Shown here: positions 7,463-10,992 of the stretch, piece after piece
Numbering within the stretch: position 1 is the first letter of the stretch
Layout of the letters: every line of letters begins with the position of its first letter
Origin: Rhodoferax sp.
Lineage (GTDB): Bacteria; Pseudomonadota; Gammaproteobacteria; Burkholderiales; Burkholderiaceae_C
Length of the DNA stretch: 10,992 nt
NCBI GenBank assembly: GCA_020048795.1
Contig: JAIFMA010000152.1
Coordinates: 1-10,992, forward strand
Reading direction: 5' to 3'
Notes under the pieces: model-generated
The model's input: the letters and a program-made list of their open reading frames with translations, nothing else
Database searches by the model: none
What the model was told of the DNA's origin: nothing
Made by a program: the position numbers and the translations under genes

Positions 7463-8998
7463 TCAATGGCGCGAAATTTTAGTGCGATATTGCATGGCCT
7501 CGGCCATGTGGGTGACCTGAGTGGTGCGGGCTCCTGCGAGGTCGGCAATGGTGCGTGCGACCTTCAGGGCCCGGTGGGTGCTGCGGGCCGACCAGCCCAG
7601 ACGCGCTGCCGCCACGTTCAGCAACTTGGCGGCAGCTTCATCGAGCAGCACAAACTGGTCAATTTCCTGCCCTTGCAAGGCCTGGTTGGGCTTGCCCTGT
7701 CGGGCCAACGCGCGTTCGCGTGCCATGCTACAGCGAGCCTGAATGATCGCGCTTGACTCGCCAGGGGGCGACTGCAGGAGTTCACCCGGCACCACGGCAG
7801 GAACTTCTACATGCAGGTCGATGCGGTCCACCAGCGGGCCGCTGAGCTTGCCCTGATAACGCGCCACCTGGTCCGGTGTGCAGCGGCAAGCCTTTTGGGT
7901 AGACCCCAGGTAGCCACAGGGGCAGGGGTTCATGGCACCGATCAACTGAAACCTGGCCGGAAAATCCGAGCGGCGTGCCGCCCGCGCGATGGTGATGGTG
8001 CCGGTCTCCAGGGGTTCGCGCAGGGCTTCAAGCGCAGCCCTGGGGAACTCTGGCAACTCGTCTAAAAACAACACGCCGTTGTGTGCCAGCGAGATTTCTC
8101 CGGGTCTGGGCGGTGAGCCGCCACCCACCAAGGCAACAGCGCTAGCAGTATGGTGTGGATGACAAGTGGGCCGCTGCGCCCATTTGTCTAACGAAAACTG
8201 CCCTCCCAGACTGGCCACTGCCGCACTTTGCAGGGCTTCGTCGGTGGTCATCGGCGGCAGCAACCCGGCAAAGCGCTGTGCCAGCATCGATTTGCCCGAG
8301 CCCGGTGGCCCCATCAGCAGCAGGCTGTGGCCACCGGCGGCAGCGATTTCAAGCGCCCGTTTGGCACCCAACTGACCTTTGACATCGGCAAGATCCGGGT
8401 AATGTGCTGCATGCACCTGCGCGGTGGCGTGGACGCGGCACCATCCTTTACCCGCTTCACGCGCTGCGGCTTCTGGCCCCTGCGGCAGAAAGTGTTGCAC
8501 CACATCGAGCAAATGGCAGGCCCGATAGACTTGCGCCGTGGGCACCAGGGCTGCCTCTTCAGCGTTGCCTGGTGGCAACACCAGCTGTGTCACCACCTGG
8601 GTGGCGTGCAGCGCCAGGCTCATGGCCAACGCACCACGGACTGGCCGCAATTCGCCCGAGAGTGACAGTTCCCCGGCAAATTCAAAAGCCGCGAGGGCTG
8701 CTGAATCAATTTGCCCGCTGGCTGCCAGAATGCCGAGCGCAATCGGCAAATCAAAGCGTCCGGAGTCCTTGGGTAGGTCGGCCGGTGCCAGATTGACGAT
8801 GATGCGTTTGTTGTTGGGAAACTCCAGCCCCGAGTTCTGAATCGCAGATCGCACCCGTTCGCGTGCCTCCTTGACCTCGACATCGGCCAGACCTACCAGG
8901 GTAAAACTGGGTAATCCGTTGGACAGGTGAACTTCAACGGTAACCGCTGCCGCCTCCAGCCCCAGCAGGGCTCGACTTTGTACCCAAGACAGACTCAT
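7463..8998 (-). CDS. comM: ComM/YifB-type Mg-chelatase-like AAA+ ATPase
   Basis: ComM is a hexameric helicase that promotes branch migration during natural transformation and is widespread (as YifB) even in bacteria not known to be competent. The 511-residue product has full family length. The N-terminal ChlI/Lon-like fold is at about 1-125 (VEVHLSNGLPSFTLVGL, RVRSAIQNSG, VNLAPADLPKDSGRFDLPIA). Then come the AAA+ module with Walker A GPPGSGKS (230-237) and Walker B GVLFLDE (308-314), followed by REPLETG, the cysteine cluster NPCPCGYLG...CRCTPDQ (357-376), the sensor region SGPLVDRIDLHVEVP, and the C-terminal lid ending near LGWSARSTHRALKVARTIADL. The start ATG (8996-8998, complement) has a strong Shine-Dalgarno AAGGAAAA (complement of 9002-9009). 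It is the first gene of the minus-strand cluster. A LexA-type palindrome lies 70-85 bases upstream of its start. Confidence 0.96.
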   Translation of the reverse strand: MSLSWVQSRALLGLEAAAVTVEVHLSNGLPSFTLVGLADVEVKEARERVRSAIQNSGLEFPNNKRIIVNLAPADLPKDSGRFDLPIALGILAASGQIDSAALAAFEFAGELSLSGELRPVRGALAMSLALHATQVVTQLVLPPGNAEEAALVPTAQVYRACHLLDVVQHFLPQGPEAAAREAGKGWCRVHATAQVHAAHYPDLADVKGQLGAKRALEIAAAGGHSLLLMGPPGSGKSMLAQRFAGLLPPMTTDEALQSAAVASLGGQFSLDKWAQRPTCHPHHTASAVALVGGGSPPRPGEISLAHNGVLFLDELPEFPRAALEALREPLETGTITIARAARRSDFPARFQLIGAMNPCPCGYLGSTQKACRCTPDQVARYQGKLSGPLVDRIDLHVEVPAVVPGELLQSPPGESSAIIQARCSMARERALARQGKPNQALQGQEIDQFVLLDEAAAKLLNVAAARLGWSARSTHRALKVARTIADLAGARTTQVTHMAEAMQYRTKISRH

Positions 8999-9020
8999 GA
9001 GTTTTCCTTGCTAAAACGGT

Positions 9021-9035
9021 GCACCCTACCAGCGC
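9021..9035 (+). promoter_or_regulatory. Putative NtrC enhancer site 1 (distal)
   Basis: GCACC-N5-AGCGC: the left half is a perfect NtrC half-site (consensus GCACC-N5-GGTGC) and the right half matches 3 of 5. Its centre is about 145 bases upstream of the start expected for the sigma-54 promoter at 9148, and 29 bases from the second site, close to the paired arrangement known for E. coli glnA. The overall match is modest. Confidence 0.35.
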
Positions 9036-9049
9036 CGCGTTGAATTTAC

Positions 9050-9064
9050 GCACCATAACAATGC
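9050..9064 (+). promoter_or_regulatory. Putative NtrC enhancer site 2 (proximal)
   Basis: GCACCATAACAATGC has a perfect left half-site, a 5-base AT-rich spacer and a right half matching 3 of 5. It is centred roughly 116 bases upstream of the predicted sigma-54 transcription start, a normal enhancer distance. Location upstream of glnK-amtB, a classical NtrC target, is the main support. Confidence 0.45.
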
Positions 9065-9255
9065 ATACTGTTTATTTATACAGACATGTTACTGCAAACC
9101 AGGTTGATTGTGCGTGGCGATACAGAAATAACGGCACCTCACCAGTGTGGCATGAACCCTGCTTTACAGGCTTGTCTGACGACATGTTGGAGATGTTTAT
9201 GAAATTGAAATCAGCCAGTACCTACCTTTCCGCCCCCGCCCAGGAGAAACCATGA
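9061..9255 (+). CDS. Doubtful 64-codon open frame overlapping the glnK start
   Basis: An ATG at 9061 opens 64 codons ending in a TGA that shares ATGA with the glnK start at 9252. The product begins MHTVYLYRHV and ends APAQEKP; I recognise no family, signal peptide or membrane helix. There is no Shine-Dalgarno. Codon use (AGA twice, TTA, many A/T third positions) differs from the neighbours, and the frame runs across the LexA-type box and the sigma-54 promoter. An upstream in-frame GTG at 9019 would lengthen it to 78 codons. It is probably a chance frame in a regulatory region. The only argument for it is the ATGA overlap. Confidence 0.12.
   Translation: MHTVYLYRHVTANQVDCAWRYRNNGTSPVWHEPCFTGLSDDMLEMFMKLKSASTYLSAPAQEKP
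9068..9083. promoter_or_regulatory. LexA-type SOS box (CTGT-N8-ACAG)
   Basis: CTGT-TTATTTAT-ACAG is a perfect match to the LexA palindrome used by gamma- and betaproteobacteria. It has an all-A/T core, and the 5' flank TA also fits the extended consensus. It lies 70-85 bases upstream of the comM ATG (minus strand) and 169-184 bases upstream of glnK (plus strand). Minus-strand regulation of comM is the simplest reading, because on the plus strand it lies upstream of the sigma-54 promoter. No convincing sigma-70 hexamers overlap it, so the regulated promoter is not identified. Confidence 0.5.
9148..9163 (+). promoter_or_regulatory. Sigma-54 (RpoN) promoter of glnK-amtB
   Basis: TGGCATGAACCCTGCT fits the -24/-12 consensus TGGCACG-N4-TTGCW with two mismatches. 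The invariant GG (9149-9150) and GC (9161-9162) are separated by exactly 10 bases. It predicts a start near 9173 and a leader of about 79 bases before glnK. The NtrC-like sites upstream at 9021 and 9050 supply plausible enhancers, which implies induction under nitrogen limitation. Confidence 0.75.
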
Positions 9256-9590
9256 AACTTGTCACTGCCATCATCAAACCCTTCAAGCTCGATGAGGTGC
9301 GCGAAGCGCTCTCCGCCGTCGGCGTGCAAGGCATTACGGTCACTGAAGTCAAGGGCTTCGGTCGCCAAAAAGGCCACACCGAGCTGTATCGCGGTGCGGA
9401 ATATGTGGTCGATTTTTTACCCAAGGTGAAGATCGAAGCCGCTGTTGCCGATGAACTGGTCGATCAGGTGATCGAGGCCATTGAAGGTGCTGCCCGCACC
9501 GGCAAGATTGGTGACGGCAAGATCTTTGTCTATCCGGTCGAACAAGTCATCCGCATCCGCACCGGTGAAACCGGCAAGGAAGCTTTGTAA
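9252..9590 (+). CDS. glnK: PII nitrogen regulatory protein GlnK
   Basis: A 112-residue PII signal protein, the family's normal length. As a trimer it senses 2-oxoglutarate, ATP/ADP and, through uridylylation, glutamine status; when deuridylylated it plugs the AmtB channel. The start MKLVTAIIKPFKLDEVREAL is typical. The T-loop (about 37-55: GRQKGHTELYRGAEYVVDFLPK) carries Tyr51, the GlnD uridylylation site, and Tyr46. The B-loop is TGKIGDGKIFV (about 83-93) and the C-loop region is IRIRTGETG. The Shine-Dalgarno AGGAG (9242-9246) is 5 bases before the ATG. amtB starts 45 bases downstream with no terminator between them. This linkage, plus the sigma-54 promoter upstream, is why glnK is preferred over glnB. 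Confidence 0.96.
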   Translation: MKLVTAIIKPFKLDEVREALSAVGVQGITVTEVKGFGRQKGHTELYRGAEYVVDFLPKVKIEAAVADELVDQVIEAIEGAARTGKIGDGKIFVYPVEQVIRIRTGETGKEAL

Positions 9591-9635
9591 AGACCCTGCA
9601 GCACCGCTCGCTGACCTTCACTGATTGGAAATCAC

Positions 9636-10992
9636 ATGAAAAAATTACTTCTCTCTCTTGCGCTGGGTATAGGCTTGCTGCTTGGCGGTACCACCAGCAT
9701 GGCGCAGTCCCCGGCAACCCCTGCGGCAGCGCCGGTGGCCTCGGCCACGGCACCGGCATCTTCTGAAGCCAAACCTGCCGACACCGCTGCTTCCGCCGCT
9801 GCTCCGGCGAGCGCGGTTGCTGCCGCGCCGGCCAGCGCGGTCGCTACAGCAGCGCCGGTACCCGTTCCCAACAAGGGCGACACCTCATGGATGATGCTGT
9901 CCACGCTGCTGGTGATCATGATGGCGGTACCCGGTCTGGCCCTGTTCTATGGTGGCCTGGTGCGCAGCAAAAACATGCTGTCCATTCTGATGCAGGTGAT
10001 GGTCACGTTCTCGCTCATCGTGGTGCTGTGGTTCATTTATGGTTACAGCCTGGCATTTACCGAGGGCAACGCGTTTTTTGGCGGCTTTGACCGGCTGTTC
10101 ATGAAAGGCATCTGGGACAACACAGCGGGCACCTTTGCCAACGCAGCAACCTTCAGCAAAGGCGTGTACATCCCCGAGATCGTGTTTGCCGCCTTCCAGG
10201 CCAGCTTTGCCGCCATTACCTGCACGCTGATCGTCGGCGCGTTTGCCGAACGTATGAAGTTTTCTGCCGTGTTGCTGTTCTCGGTGTTATGGTTCACCTT
10301 CAGCTATGCCCCGATTGCCCACATGGTCTGGTTCTGGATGGGCCCTGACGCTTACGCCGCCAAAGATGTTGCAGATGCCATGACCGCCAAGGCGGGTTAC
10401 GTCTGGCAGACCGGTGCGCTGGACTTTGCTGGCGGTACGGTGGTGCACATCAACGCCGCTGTGGCGGGTCTGGTGGGTGCCTTCATGGTTGGCAAACGTA
10501 TCGGTTATGGCAAGGAATCGATGGCACCTCACAGCCTGACATTGACCATGGTTGGTGCTGCACTGCTGTGGGTCGGCTGGTTTGGTTTTAACGCCGGCTC
10601 GGCCCTTGAAGCGAACGGTTTTGCCGCGCTGGCCTTTGTCAACACCTTCCTGGCAACGGCTGCGGCAGTGTTGTCCTGGTGCGTGGGTGAAGCCTTGATG
10701 AAGGGCAAAGCCTCGATGCTCGGTGCGGCTTCAGGTTGTGTAGCGGGCCTGGTGGCCATCACCCCGGCTTGCGGCAATGTGGGTATCGGCGGTGCGCTGA
10801 TGATTGGTTTGCTGGCAGGTTTTGCCGGTCTGTGGGGTGTCAACGGCCTGAAGAAAATGCTGGGTGCTGACGACTCGCTGGACGTGTTTGGCGTGCACGG
10901 TGTCTGCGGTATTCTGGGTGCCATCCTGACCGGCGTGTTCAACAGCCCGGCGCTCGGCGGCCCAGGCTTCGTGGCTGACTGGGTGACGGTGA
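9636..10992 (+). CDS. amtB: Ammonium transporter AmtB, 3'-truncated by the window edge
   Basis: AmtB is the trimeric inner-membrane channel that takes up ammonium. The open frame begins at 9636 (GGAA at 9627-9630 is a weak Shine-Dalgarno) and is still open at the window end after 452 codons. A signal peptide (Lys2, Lys3; core at about 4-18; probable cleavage near SMA-QS, residue 23) is followed by an Ala/Pro-rich linker to about residue 78, then the channel from DTSWMMLSTLLVIMMAVPGLALFYGGLVR. Pore residues visible: the gate phenylalanines Phe191 (ASFAAIT) and Phe318 (WFGFNAGSA), and the twin histidines His271 (GGTVVHINAA) and His421 (VFGVHGVCG). The family signature DFAGGTVVHINAAVAGLVGA is intact. 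The last helix and the cytosolic tail that contacts GlnK lie beyond the window. It is co-transcribed with glnK, which blocks the channel when nitrogen is plentiful. Confidence 0.97.
   Translation, partial: MKKLLLSLALGIGLLLGGTTSMAQSPATPAAAPVASATAPASSEAKPADTAASAAAPASAVAAAPASAVATAAPVPVPNKGDTSWMMLSTLLVIMMAVPGLALFYGGLVRSKNMLSILMQVMVTFSLIVVLWFIYGYSLAFTEGNAFFGGFDRLFMKGIWDNTAGTFANAATFSKGVYIPEIVFAAFQASFAAITCTLIVGAFAERMKFSAVLLFSVLWFTFSYAPIAHMVWFWMGPDAYAAKDVADAMTAKAGYVWQTGALDFAGGTVVHINAAVAGLVGAFMVGKRIGYGKESMAPHSLTLTMVGAALLWVGWFGFNAGSALEANGFAALAFVNTFLATAAAVLSWCVGEALMKGKASMLGAASGCVAGLVAITPACGNVGIGGALMIGLLAGFAGLWGVNGLKKMLGADDSLDVFGVHGVCGILGAILTGVFNSPALGGPGFVADWVTV
9801..9848 (+). repeat. Two tandem 24-base units in the AmtB Ala/Pro linker
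   Basis: Positions 9801-9824 and 9825-9848 are imperfect copies encoding APASAVAA and APASAVAT (residues 56-63 and 64-71), differing mainly at third codon positions. This suggests an old in-frame duplication in a low-complexity linker rather than a mobile element. Similar Ala-rich stretches occur nearby but are less regular. Confidence 0.6.

Noticed and set aside
9040..9069. Possible sigma-70 promoter TTGAAT-N18-CATACT
   Set aside because: Each hexamer matches only 4 of 6, the spacing is non-optimal, and no downstream start fits it.
9097..9109. IHF-like site between the enhancers and the sigma-54 promoter
   Set aside because: On the minus strand AATCAACCTGGTT fits WATCAANNNNTTR only in the first half (two mismatches in the TTR part). 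The position would suit DNA bending but the match is too weak to call.
9086..9202. 38-codon plus-strand frame starting just after the LexA-type box, considered as an SOS-induced small peptide
   Set aside because: It has no Shine-Dalgarno, no hydrophobic segment like TisB-type toxins and no recognised family, and the sigma-54 promoter lies inside it.
9591..9635. Possible terminator or attenuator between glnK and amtB
   Set aside because: No stable hairpin followed by a T run is visible in these 45 bases, so the genes are read as one operon.

Overview
The window looks like a chromosomal core segment of a betaproteobacterium, most likely Burkholderiales/Comamonadaceae (Rhodoferax/Polaromonas/Acidovorax-like). 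This rests on high-GC codon use, the protein sequences (HtpG, ComM, and AmtB with a long Ala/Pro leader), and an intergenic element resembling a dispersed Comamonadaceae repeat. No phage, insertion sequence, CRISPR, tRNA or rRNA is visible. The assignment comes from recollection of families, not a database search.

Layout. Positions 1-1395 (+) hold the 3' three quarters of htpG (Hsp90), followed by a degenerate intergenic repeat and a strong intrinsic terminator. Positions 1575-4660 (+) hold a two-gene signalling operon: a membrane histidine kinase with a periplasmic CXXCH (c-type haem) DUF3365-like sensor domain, whose stop overlaps the start of a REC-DUF3369-HD-GYP response regulator. Together they should couple a periplasmic redox, gas or haem signal to c-di-GMP breakdown. 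Positions 4733-5182 (+) encode an exported FKBP-type peptidyl-prolyl isomerase. Its stop codon directly abuts the stop of a convergent minus-strand cluster.

The minus-strand cluster, read from 8998 down to 5183, is comM (YifB-type Mg-chelatase-like AAA+ protein), a double zinc-ribbon single-pass membrane protein of unknown function, and an MFS transporter. Gaps are 38 and 25 bases, so it is probably one operon.

Positions 8999-9251 form a divergent regulatory region that is AT-richer than its surroundings. It contains two NtrC-like half-site pairs, a perfect CTGT-N8-ACAG LexA-type (SOS) palindrome and a sigma-54 -24/-12 promoter. To its right, glnK (PII) and amtB (ammonium channel, cut by the window end) form the classical nitrogen-limitation operon.

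No clearly unprecedented system is evident. The observations most worth checking are the LexA-type box 70 bases upstream of comM, embedded in the nitrogen-control region of glnK; the haem-sensor kinase/HD-GYP pair; and the uncharacterised zinc-ribbon protein beside comM.
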